Shown one piece after another: positions 20,969-30,714 of a stretch of 64,000 bases of DNA. The stretch covers positions 75,994 through 139,993 of the forward strand of contig FN648885.1 in NCBI GenBank assembly GCA_000310025.1, written 5' to 3'. The first letter of the stretch is position 1. Every line of letters begins with the position of its first letter. Source of the DNA: Ectocarpus siliculosus. Lineage: Eukaryota > Sar > Phaeophyceae > Ectocarpales > Ectocarpaceae. Both the position numbers and the translations under genes were made by a program. The notes beneath the pieces are model-generated. The model had not been told where the DNA came from, did not search any database, and saw only the letters and a program-made list of their open reading frames with translations.

Positions 20969-23900
20969 TCAAAGAGCTGTGTCGGCGTACAAGACTGTTA
21001 GAGGCACGGTCTCCTGGTCGCACACAATCTGGTGAAAAGCAGAGTTGAGATCAAAGATGGAAAATACCTTCCCTGTGTACAAAGAGTCCAAAATGCCGTC
21101 CACGCGCGGAAGAGGTTGTCCATCTAAATCCACAAGTGCATTAAGGCGCTTGTAGTTGACGGTGATCCGAACCGAGCCGTCCTTCTTGGGGATGACCACT
21201 AAAGGAGAGGCCCACGGAGAGGTGGAATGCTGAATAAGCTCAGCCGCCAAATATTGATCCAACACTGCGTCCACTTTCTTCTGCATTAATGGGTTAATGC
21301 GGTAGGGACGTGAAGCGACAGGCTTCGTCCCAGGAGGAACAGAAAGGCTGAAGGGCAAAACATCACAAGCACCAAAATCCGTCTTCGAAGTTGAAAAGAC
21401 ATCAGAATAATCGCACAATGCATCTGCCAATCGGTCAATGGCCTCTGGCGACCAATTAGGGTCATGAAGATCAAAGGCGATGGCATGCATGTTCGACGGC
21501 AATCTATCCCACAAACGCGAGAAGCTGGAGCGTTGCGCCTCTGACAGACGATCCATCAGTTCCTGTGGGGGCGGCTTCGGCGGAGGGGGGGCTGGCGCGG
21601 GGTTCGAAGGTGGTCGTGCCTCTGGATTGGGATCAACGGTGTTGACCCGAGAGGCTGTCGTCGATGGCGACGGAGCCGACGAGTTCGAAGACGGCGAAGT
21701 CGACGAAGGCGACGAAGTTGAGGATGTGAAAGACTTGGTCAAAGTTTCCACAGGCATACGCAACAAAGGCGCCGCGGCAACTCCAAGAATGGCGCCTGGC
21801 TCCAATTCCGCACAACCTGCGAGGGGGATGCGCTGAAGTCCATTGGACACAAACGCATCCGGAGACGAAAGAGCACCAACTTCAGGTGGAAAGGACACCA
21901 AATACTCACCTATCAAAGCAGGCAAACCTGAAGAACGGACAAGGTTGACCTCGATGAGTGTAGGCTCCGGCCCCAAAGAAATGCCCGAACTGCCGGCATA
22001 CTTGAGGTGAAACGAAGACTCTGGCGCCTCGTCATGTGTAGCGTAAACACAAGCTCCAGCCGAAAAACGCGTAGAAAGCGTGAGCTCACCCATTACACGA
22101 CCGTCCGGCCCAGGGCGAGGGAGAGTTGAAAATGTCCTAGAATTGAAACGCATCCAACTGTCACGTCCCAAAAGCACAGCATGTCCCATGGCCTTGTCTG
22201 GAACGATGCAAGCCCAAACCGCCAAAGAAGCTGTAGCACGATCTCCATTCAGGAAGTTGACGGTGAGGCGAACAGATTTGGTGGTCTCGAGAGCAGGCCC
22301 ATCGCCAAACCCACCCCAACGGCGAGAAGGCGACACGCGAATACTCCCAGGTGTCAAAGCACCAGCAGCGATCATAGCAGTAACCACAGAGTGGGTCACG
22401 AAGGACGCAGGAGAGCCAGAATCCAATAAAGCCACCCGCGGAAGTTGCAAAGTAGCAGTTGGCCCACCATGTAACCAAACTCGGGTGGTGTAAGAATCGG
22501 AATCTATTAAAAGAGTTCCACCTACCAGATCAGGCCCATGCTCCAGAAGAGGAGGTCTATCATCGCAAACAAAGGTGGGTGCAACAAGATGCACTCCAGG
22601 AGCATGATCTCCAGGGGCGTCTAAACGCACGCCAGCCGAACCAGTATCTTGGTCCTCGTGGGCCGGCGGCCTGCCCGCTGAAGTCACTTCGTGAATACGA
22701 CGTTTTGACGTTGAAGGGGGCTGAGAAGAAGGGGGCTCAGGAAAAGCAGAATCAAAAGCAGAATCGGCAGAAGCATCGCCCGCGAGCGGGCGATCTCGCA
22801 GTAAAAGCCGAACTCTCATCAATGCTAATCCAAGCAAGTTTTTGCCAGACGTCGACCATTTGGACGGGTCTGAAGCATGTGGATGGTGTGCAGGCAAGCC
22901 AATACCCCAAAGAGTATCGAAGGGGCTAGCTTCTGCAAGTAAACGGTTGCCTGTAGCTAACAAATGTTGCTTCATAGCAGCGTTCTGAGCAAATTTGGCA
23001 TACGAACCCGTGAGCACAATCTCTTCACGACGACGCTCCCATTCAGCATAATCGAACGGACGTACTTGACGACCGTTGCGCCGGATCAGAAGTGGCCATA
23101 ATTTTGTCGTACGTGACTGTATCTCCAAACAGCTTAGCCTTTTCCGACATCATAAATTGCTCACCACATGAGTAACGCACCCCCAGGACGTCAAAAATCG
23201 AAGGAGTCCACTGCGAGAAGATCGAAGGAGGTTTCCAGAAAAGGAAAACATTGTCCGAAAAATATTCACGCGTGTCGTCAAACGACTGTGCTTGTGCGGG
23301 GCTAATCGGCAACGAAAGAGCACCAGGCACAGCGGGGTTCGAATGACCAAGCGGACGGGTCCCCATTTGCGAAGATGGAGAACCTGAAAGCGAGGTAGAA
23401 GCGGGCGAGAGCGCAGCGCTTCTGGTTCCAGAGGGCGGCCTACGGGCGGCAACTCCGGCTGGGTCAATGTTAGCAAGGCGGCTATTAGAGACCTGTTCGT
23501 TAGGAGTAGTCACTCCTGCATCATGCTGGCTTCGGCGAGTTGGTGCAGGGTGCTCTTGAGTACTCCCCCTTGACAAAGGAGCCGAACCTTCCACAATTTG
23601 GTGGGCACCACCATCCGATCTCGATGGCGGCGGTGCAGTCAACACTTGGTGGGCAGCAGAGGAAAAGTTATTTGTATCAGGTGCTACCACACGGGGGCAA
23701 CGGACGGTCTGAGACAACGAAAGTCGCGAAGAATTGGTAGAAGGAGCATCGGCGGTAGAATTCCGGACGACTGTGGAAGAAGGCTCGCGAACTACTCTAG
23801 AAGATCCCTGGTTGACAACACCTGGGGAATCTTTACTTATAGCAGAGGGCAAGTTTCTTATTCCTTCTAAAACCCGAGACGACGAGGTGAGCTGGGGTGA

Positions 23901-24101
23901 ACCGCTCGCCATCTTACCTCCCTTTCGCCCACACCACAAAGTTGTTGCCGGAGTGGATTTGTCACGTCCAGAACCAGCAGACGATGAGGTGGGCGGCGAA
24001 GAGGCGGGCCGAGAAACTTGGGGGGATTGAAATACAGAAGTGGGCGTACCTAAAGAAGTAGGTTGGACACGAACATCTTGAGATACGCCATAAGGGCGCA
24101 C
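20969..24101 (-). pseudogene. gypsy Pol N-terminal part: Ser-rich linker, NADAR domain, protease, RT fingers
   Basis: Two overlapping frames (24101-23043 and 23128-20969) form one region. A Ser/Pro-rich linker leads into a NADAR domain (own entry). Then comes a retropepsin-like segment with VALLDSGSPASFVT (catalytic Asp near 22423), a low-complexity Ser/Thr/Pro stretch with a Pro-rich PPPPKPPPQE, and the RT start (PYRINPLMQKK, SPWASPLVVIPKKDG, VFSIFDLNSAFHQI with the first catalytic Asp). The two frames cross inside the NADAR domain, near 23060-23090. The second ends at 20969, where the RT continues in a third frame. Placing protease directly after NADAR suggests that NADAR is part of the polyprotein and not a separate gene. 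Confidence 0.88.
22792..23252 (-). other. NADAR (YbiA/DUF1768-type) domain inside gypsy Pol
   Basis: About 150 residues match the family pattern across its length: NVFLFWKPPSIFSQW, VRYSCGEQFMMSEKAKLFGD (the conserved G-E-Q and K-A-x-L-F-G-D), KIMATSDP, GRQVRPFDYAEW, AKFAQN, LLATGNRLLAEASPFD, WGIGL and GKNLLGLALMRVR. NADAR enzymes cleave N-glycosidic bonds: YbiA-type members act on riboflavin-pathway intermediates, and some remove ADP-ribose from guanine in DNA. The active-site Glu and the EASP.D..WGIGL block are kept. The two halves are in different frames, joined near the DP...GRQV segment, where family members usually have a few more residues. A small deletion is therefore likely in this copy. 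Confidence 0.88.
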
Positions 24102-24276
24102 GGTGGATGCTGTTGGCGGCAGTACCGGCTGAACTCCGCCATCGACATGTCAGTTTTTACCCTTACCACCTCTCTTGTTCGCAGTCGAAGACTCCGAAGA
24201 AATGGAAGAAGACTCTGTGTTGGACGCCGATTTCTTGTCCGAAACATTACGGCGCGGACGTGCTGAAGATGAATTG

Positions 24277-26988
24277 TTACGGGGGAACATATCGTCCCGC
24301 GCGCCTGTGCGAAGTCATGCGCTTTTGCCACCTACTCCAAAGATCAGGGTCTGTCTCCATGTGAATCTTGATGTCAGGGTTAAGCAAACCAGTGGCGTTC
24401 ACAAAACCGCGCGTGCATAGCTTGAAAGAATGGTCTTCTCCCAAACAGTTGAGGCATTTTCCTTTGAATAGCCTGAGAGCATCTCGCCGAGCTTCGCTAG
24501 TGACCAACGGAGTAAACAAAGGCGGATCCTGTTTGGTCTTGGCGTACTCGAGGGCGACATTGTATACCGCTTGGTAGTGGCCTTGCAGAGGCCAATCACT
24601 GTAATGGAGCATGAAAGGGTCCCGGTCATCAATTGGTTGCGGATCTACACTCATCACAGCCGACGAAGGGCCCTTGCTCCAAGATGCAGGCGAAGACGAG
24701 CGCAACGTCGAAGAAGCCACCGCACGCGAAACAGCAGAAGAACTCCTAAGGTTTGTCGAAGACACAGCAAAAAATTCTTGTCCGTTCACTGCAGGTGTGT
24801 GGGCTATCGTACGCTTGTCCAAAGCCTCCCACATGTCCTCCAGACAAGTGTCATGTCGCCCAAAAGGGGCCTCCATGGTCAATTGCGCGTCCTTGTACAA
24901 TTGTCCAGACAAAACCGGAAACTGCTTGAGCATGGAGTCCCGAACAGCAATCTGAACCTGAGCAGCGGAAGGCTTGAATGCAGTATGCGACACCATGACC
25001 GTCATTGTCAGAGCCTTAAATTGCCTTATGTACTCTCCAAACTTCTCATCGTTGGGCACTCCGAAGCTACGAAGACGGTCAATGCCCGAAGTCTTGTCCT
25101 CGGTATCCCACGCAGCAGCCAGCTTCTGGATAAAGAAGGTGTACGTCGAGGGTCCTGAAGGGTCTTTGCGCAAGTGAGCTTCTACCTGCAAAAAGGTGGC
25201 ATCGAGAAATTCCAAAGTAGCACGATTCGCGGTTTGCGCGTCGGCAACTGCAGCACGGACCCGTTTACGCAGTAGAGGGAGCCATCCACTGGCCCACGTC
25301 GAAGAGTTAAAACTCTGTTTACGCTTAACATCACTTTTCCGAAGAATTTCAGCGACAACTCCTTGGCAGCTGGAAGCAAAACGGGAAAATTCATCAGGAT
25401 CCGAACCAAGCGGCAAACGATTAACACTGTCCAAATGCTCCGGCTTCATGTTGTCCATCTTATTCTGTATGCGAATGAGATCGGCCTCTGCTGCCTCTAC
25501 TGCAGCGGCGTCAAGAGCCTCCTGACGCTTCCTCGCTCCTGTGGACGATAAAGGCAAAGCAGCGTCATCCTGCAGCGGCGGCACTCTCTGTGAAACATCT
25601 TGCAGGGACTGCGCGTCGGAGTCCCCAGCCACAGAACTTGCACCTGTCCCCAGAGACACTCGCTGTGGCACAAAAGCCTGCTGCGCTGGAGGTTTCGACA
25701 AAGAGGGTCGTCCAGAAAATTCCTGCCGCAAAGGGCTCGTCCGCAAGATTCCAGCTGGCAGCGATGACTGCAAACGTTCTCCAGAAAGTTCCTGCCTCAA
25801 AGGGCTCGTGGCTGGTGCAATCGAGGGCACCGGCGAAGGCGCACGCGAAGGTGCATGCAAAACTGGTCCTCTAGGCGAAACGGCAAATCTGGAAGCACTA
25901 AAATCCGGATTTTGTGACAGTTGAGGATGATGCGGTGGCTCGTACATGGCCTCTTGTTCAGGAGCAGTAGCAGCGACTGGGTGGTGCACGAGAGGAACTG
26001 ACTGCTGTACGGTCGGCTGTTGAAATCTCAAACGGGCATCATTATCCTCGACACGGCTCATCGACTGCGAACGTCGATCTTCAGCTGTACGTGTGTCAGA
26101 GCGGTGGACAGATTCACGCGAGACAGCTACCACGTCCACTCCACCACGGTGTGATGTCGGTGACGGTCGAATATGAGTGAGAAGCTCTTCTAACAACTTT
26201 TCGGTGCGTGACACGGGAGTGGAAGCTGCCGGTTGTGACAAAGGGCGACGTGTCTCCATAGGCAAAAATGTGGCCGAGGGCCTGCCATTTTCCACATCCG
26301 GAATTGCAGATTCTCGCACAGCCTTAGAGTGTTCCCTCAACTGCATATCCGCCAAACGGTACGCCAAGGAATTCACCGTCGGAGGCACTGCAGGAATAGA
26401 CGAGCGTGACGGCCCAGGACGAGCCATACCAAGTCCAACTCCAGACTCGACTTTTTCTTCCTCAGAGGGCACACTACTATCATCAGACTCATTCCTGTCA
26501 TAACACACTTGCCTGCTGCGACGGTTGCCGTCTCGGTCGTCATGGTCGCTGTGGTCGTGGTCACGGTAACGGTTGCTGTCGTCCCGGTGGCGGCGGCTTC
26601 CAGAACGCTTGGATTTCTTCCTCTTCTCGTGCCTGGCCTGGTCCTCAACACGCGCGTCTTCGTTGTTGAAGTCCCGAGCCCTGTGACGATCACGCCCTTC
26701 TTCGGCATATGCGCGATATTCCGTGGCTTGGTGCTGCGGATAGCCGCCCTGCCCCCGCGGTGATCCAGCGTACGAGCCGTTACCCGCAGATTGAGCGAAC
26801 TGCGTAGCTTCGTCTTGCTGCGGCCAGTGGGCATGGCGAAGGCTGAACAGGAGCTGGCGCACGTTGAGACGCTCAAACGGCGTCAGAGAATTAAGAAAGT
26901 GGGGGTTGAGCGCATGTCTCCAAATTGAACATGTTGTACATGCCTGTCCCGGAAAAACAATTCTGCAAACCTGCGGCACGAATGCCAC
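24277..26988 (-). CDS. gypsy Gag with CCHC zinc knuckle
   Basis: A 903-codon open frame. The listed 5' end is a GTG codon and the real start is not visible, because similarity-like text continues upstream in other frames. The N-terminal third is Arg/Asp/Ser-rich (RSGSRRHRDDSNRYRDHDHS) and the middle is Pro/Ser-rich. Residues about 520-780 form a helical capsid-like region. Near the C-terminus lies CLNCLGEDHSFKLC, an exact CX2CX4HX4C nucleocapsid knuckle. It should bind element RNA and build particles. Pol begins downstream in a different frame, separated by stops near 24280 and 24150. Confidence 0.85.
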   Translation of the reverse strand: MAFVPQVCRIVFPGQACTTCSIWRHALNPHFLNSLTPFERLNVRQLLFSLRHAHWPQQDEATQFAQSAGNGSYAGSPRGQGGYPQHQATEYRAYAEEGRDRHRARDFNNEDARVEDQARHEKRKKSKRSGSRRHRDDSNRYRDHDHSDHDDRDGNRRSRQVCYDRNESDDSSVPSEEEKVESGVGLGMARPGPSRSSIPAVPPTVNSLAYRLADMQLREHSKAVRESAIPDVENGRPSATFLPMETRRPLSQPAASTPVSRTEKLLEELLTHIRPSPTSHRGGVDVVAVSRESVHRSDTRTAEDRRSQSMSRVEDNDARLRFQQPTVQQSVPLVHHPVAATAPEQEAMYEPPHHPQLSQNPDFSASRFAVSPRGPVLHAPSRAPSPVPSIAPATSPLRQELSGERLQSSLPAGILRTSPLRQEFSGRPSLSKPPAQQAFVPQRVSLGTGASSVAGDSDAQSLQDVSQRVPPLQDDAALPLSSTGARKRQEALDAAAVEAAEADLIRIQNKMDNMKPEHLDSVNRLPLGSDPDEFSRFASSCQGVVAEILRKSDVKRKQSFNSSTWASGWLPLLRKRVRAAVADAQTANRATLEFLDATFLQVEAHLRKDPSGPSTYTFFIQKLAAAWDTEDKTSGIDRLRSFGVPNDEKFGEYIRQFKALTMTVMVSHTAFKPSAAQVQIAVRDSMLKQFPVLSGQLYKDAQLTMEAPFGRHDTCLEDMWEALDKRTIAHTPAVNGQEFFAVSSTNLRSSSAVSRAVASSTLRSSSPASWSKGPSSAVMSVDPQPIDDRDPFMLHYSDWPLQGHYQAVYNVALEYAKTKQDPPLFTPLVTSEARRDALRLFKGKCLNCLGEDHSFKLCTRGFVNATGLLNPDIKIHMETDPDLWSRWQKRMTSHRRAGRYVPP

Positions 26989-28964
26989 GCTGCCACAGCA
27001 TCAACCCGATGGGCGTGGTCAAACGGTATTTGGGTGGCACGCGTGTCAAAAGTACGCGAGAGAAAGACATGATCGCCATCTTGTTCCACACAATCCGGCA
27101 CAGCGATGGAGGTTCCCTCCCCAGCAGCGGTCCGCGAAGCTCCCGCCAGCGTCACGGAAAAAATGGGCGATGGCGAACCTCCTGCACGCACTGAGTCCGT
27201 AGGCGCACGACGAGAAGCGGACGGTGTTGGCCCCGGGAACTCACCTTTCAGAAGCCTAGAGTGGCGGGCCAACAACTCCTGGGAACGACGCTTCCTTTCC
27301 GCCCGAGCCGCAGCTTCGGCCTACTCTTCCTCTCGTCTACGCTGTAGATCCTTCTCCAGCTTGGTGTTGTGGGAGACTATACGCTGTTCCCACAACGTGT
27401 ACTCTGCACTACTCATGTTGTCGGTGTCCACATCCAGGAGATCGTCCGTCATCGAGGGGTCATAACCAGTAGCAGCAGCAGGAACAGCAGACTCCGGGTA
27501 CGCCGGAAAACGGTGAGCGCCTTCGACTCCAACGGAAACTCCAGCGGAGACTCCAGCGGAAACTCCAGGAAAATGGTCTCCCCGAGGCGGCAAAGCACCT
27601 ACACCATCAGCTCTATATCCAGCGCCAACCGCTCCAGCAGACTTCAAATGCACTAACCTTCCAGCAGATCCAGCAGTCTCCGAAGGCAACAAAGGCCTAT
27701 CAGCTCCCACAGCTCCAGCGAAAACTTCAGCAGCATCATCAACTCCACATCCCGAAGCAGCAACTCCAACAGAAACACCTGCAGGCGCCGAGGTACTCCG
27801 GGCCCCGGCCGTCACTTTACCTGAATCTGTAGACTGCTCAAAGCATTATCCGGCACATTCTCCGACATCAACAGGTCTCCTCCGACACTCACGTCAGCTG
27901 CAGCAGATTCCGCGGGCAACAAAGTGCCTGTATCCTCAGGAACATGCAAAGCGGCATCGAAATGCAACAAATCGTCGGCAGCAGCATTAGTACGCCGATG
28001 CTGAGCGAAAAGGGCCGACTGCCGTGCACGTTCAGCCTGTTCTGCTTCTGCTTGTGCCACCTGATCTGCCCAAAATAAACGAGTGTCCTCGTCGGAGAGG
28101 GATTCTTCCTGATCTTCAGCTTGCATCTGATTCTCACACTCCATACCAGCAGGGTCACTAGGAGAGCTATCATAGTCGGCGGTAGAAACAGCAGAAGTAC
28201 CCCCCATCGCAGGAGAGGGCAGCGGCGCAAAAGCAACACGCAGATACCCACATGACAGCATGCGGCCAGTGATGAAAGCTTGATGAGCTGGCAATTTGAG
28301 CGAAGGCATTCAAAATGTCCTTATTCCACAACCACACGGACGTAGACGCCAGCACAAAAGAACCCGTATCGGCCGGAGACACTAACGTATTCGACCAAAA
28401 AGTGCGCAAAGCAGCCAACCGCTTAGGCACGAGGCGAGAAGGTGTACGTGTATTCACGCCCATCGGTTTGAGGGGGAGGTGTTTCTCCAGCTCAGCGGCT
28501 TTCAAAGAAAAAAATGTCCCAAAAATTACAGTCACGTTTTCACGAAATACAGACGGGAAGCGAAAGGCGTGGCGCACACCCAAATGATGTACAGCAAGAG
28601 CTCGCCAACTTGCGGTGCGCGGAGTCAAATCCGACAGCACCACCGGATAATCAGCAGATGCCGGGCGATATGCGGGCACAAAAGCAGTCTCGACAGTGGA
28701 CGAGGGAAGCATGCTGTCATCTCGCGCACGACCGCACAAAGCAAGTAGCCGTGGCTGCCGTGAACAAGTTTGGTCTGCTACTGAAATGACCTCGTGCAAC
28801 GAAGTCACAGAGAGAAGAGCGCGAGGAGGTTGACGAACATACGAGAAGTCTCCCGCGACCCCTGAAACATCTCCAATGCGAGAATCCGTCGCTAGATCCC
28901 ATTCACGTGCGCTCGCGGCAAACGCATCGTAGGCGGGCATCCGATCCCTGAGTGCCCGGGGCAC
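26883..28964 (-). pseudogene. N-terminal ORF region of the gypsy element, broken
   Basis: Successive frames 28964-28170, 28309-27812 and 27815-27321, plus the continuation to 26883, read as one decayed coding stretch between the 5' LTR leader and Gag. Protein-like passages cross between frames near 28290 (WNKDILNAFAQ then LPAHQAFITGRMLSCGYLRV). A TAG stop sits at 27321-27323 inside an EEE/AEAAARAERKRR coiled-coil-like segment. A short GVSAGVSAGVSVGV repeat is visible. A third frame at 27091-26891 carries PIGLMLWQRGIRAAGLQNCF. I recognise no family; by position it is an N-terminal Gag extension or an extra ORF. Confidence 0.5.
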
Positions 28965-29104
28965 TCAAAACAAGCTCTCGTAGTTGGTGAGACCTAAAAT
29001 TGCAAGCAACAAGCAATCAGAAAAAAGAGGAAACACCAAGCAACAACGGGAGCAGCGCTGCGTCCAACGCTAGCTTACCCGTAGACTTGCCAGACGACGC
29101 CAAA

Positions 29105-29401
29105 TATAAAGGAGGTCCAGCTGCAGGGAGCAGCTGGGTCCTTGGGTAAAGAAAGAGGTACGGTCGCTTGATGTCTTGTCTCCACGATTGTGTAGAAATG
29201 AGATGTTGCTTGAATTGAGAGCGAGGAAGGTCTGATTGAGGAGGGGATCCTCCTACAAGCAGCTCCTAGCAACCAGGGGGCACGCAGATAGCTGAGTCCT
29301 GATGTGGTATGGTCCCTGAGAGGTATACCTCACGGACATCCCACATCCCATACTAGACTAAGATGTACCCTATCTAGGCCCTACAGCAACACTCCTTAAC
29401 A
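29105..29401 (-). repeat. 5' LTR of the gypsy element
   Basis: 297 bp, minus strand TGTTAAGG...CCTTTATA. Directly after it (29104 downward) the minus strand reads TTTGGCGTCGTCTGGCAAG, a plausible tRNA primer site. The duplication atat follows the outer end at 29402-29405. Confidence 0.9.
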
Positions 29402-29405
29402 ATAT

Positions 29406-30714
29406 AGGGACATGTATGTCCCCTGCGGCATTTTTCCATTGTCCTTTGGCACTGCCAAGAAGACCGCCGTATCTTTACGCAGTCCAACTTTTGCTTTTAT
29501 AATTTTACATCGAACGACGGGGGACGGGTCGCGACCTTCATCATGCCCACCTGCGACTATCGTATCGACGAGACGCCGACTGATCATGGTCGTAAGATTG
29601 TGGAGTTAGCTGTGTTGTGACGGTATTTTCTACGCCCTACCCCGTCCGATACATACAGCGGCGACTTTTTGCAAGCAAGTGTCCGTGCACCAACGACAAA
29701 AAAAAAACGCGTCCATGCATGTGTAGATAAGTCGATACGTATATATCTCGTTTTTGCTTCACAGCAGGACAACTTCAGGTTGACATTGTTGTTTGACACC
29801 ACCGGAGGCCGGTGGATCTTTACGAAGTCCATGTTCCGTTTCATTTTTTTTAACGATTTTACCCCGGAGACGCAAGAAAGGATAAAATGAATGGCAACAT
29901 TTTCCACTTCGTGACGTCACATAGATAGGATGACAAAAGAAAAGTTGGAAAAGAAGAATACGGTAACCTGTAGTCTATTTCACATTAAATTTGTTAGTAC
30001 ACGCCGGACTTCTTCCACACATCTGGGTTCGAATCCAAACACCAAACTGAAATACCCTAATATTATCGATCGCCCTCGACAATTTGGGACGTTTGCCACC
30101 AGTTCGTCGTGCTCCGGCGTCCGACCCATTGAATATACCTCCTGGAGTGAGTACGCGAACAATTAATCACAACACTACAACGTAGTTCTCCACCAGAAGA
30201 CCCAAAAACGTGTCGCAGGCGCTGCCAATTGAAATGGCTTTCTTCTTTGATGTACCCGCGAAGATTTGCATCTTTTGGGGACGGCTGCAGTGGTTATTCA
30301 ATCTACCGCCATCACACTAGACACCCCGTGAGGATGATGCGAACTGCGGAATTACAGGAAAGACCGAGTACGTGTTGGAGTCCATGCCAACTGCAAAGGG
30401 CAAAAAAACCATGATCGTGCGCCTGAGTGTCCCAAACATGTAATACCATCAGGTTGAAACAGCCGGACGCCAAGTGTGGAAAAAGGCTCGTATTACCCGA
30501 CTTTCGGTGCACATCAGCATCAACTGATGAAGTAAGCAGTATGACACCGACACAGCAATCGGGAAAAATTGAATATTTTTATTGGGACTTCCTAAAGATT
30601 CCGAAAGACGACACACACGTCGTTCACACGTCCAGCCCCACCAATAGGTTTCTAGCGCTCAACCCTACCACACAGCAACCCAGTGCTTTACCACGCACTG
30701 TACACCCCAACTCA
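29406..30714 (+). other. Helitron copy 2, region upstream of the Rep gene
   Basis: The first 200 bp continue the Helitron family sequence after the gypsy insertion (ctgccaagaagaccgc..gtatctttac aligns with 8068-8095 of copy 1). The remaining 1.1 kb has no open frame with recognisable motifs. Promoter elements for Rep would be expected here but none can be identified with confidence. Confidence 0.5.

Larger units (their letters stand above)
14845..29401 (-). mobile_element. 14.6-kb Ty3/gypsy (chromovirus-like) element carrying a NADAR domain
   Basis: LTRs at 29105-29401 (5') and 14845-15128 (3') bracket a minus-strand gag-pol. The 4-bp duplication atat flanks it (14841-14844 and 29402-29405), and the uninterrupted site (cagcatatagggacat) is visible at about 63594-63609. 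Order along the minus strand: N-terminal frames, Gag with a zinc knuckle, NADAR domain, protease, reverse transcriptase, RNase H, integrase, chromodomain-like module, Tudor-like module, and a 1.9-kb repeat-rich non-coding tail. The coding part contains at least six frame changes, so this copy is not functional as read. The LTRs differ by only two substitutions and one 13-bp indel. Confidence 0.93.

Noticed and set aside
23540-24030. Plus-strand frames opposite the gypsy linker
   Set aside because: Antisense shadows of the Ser/Pro-rich coding region.
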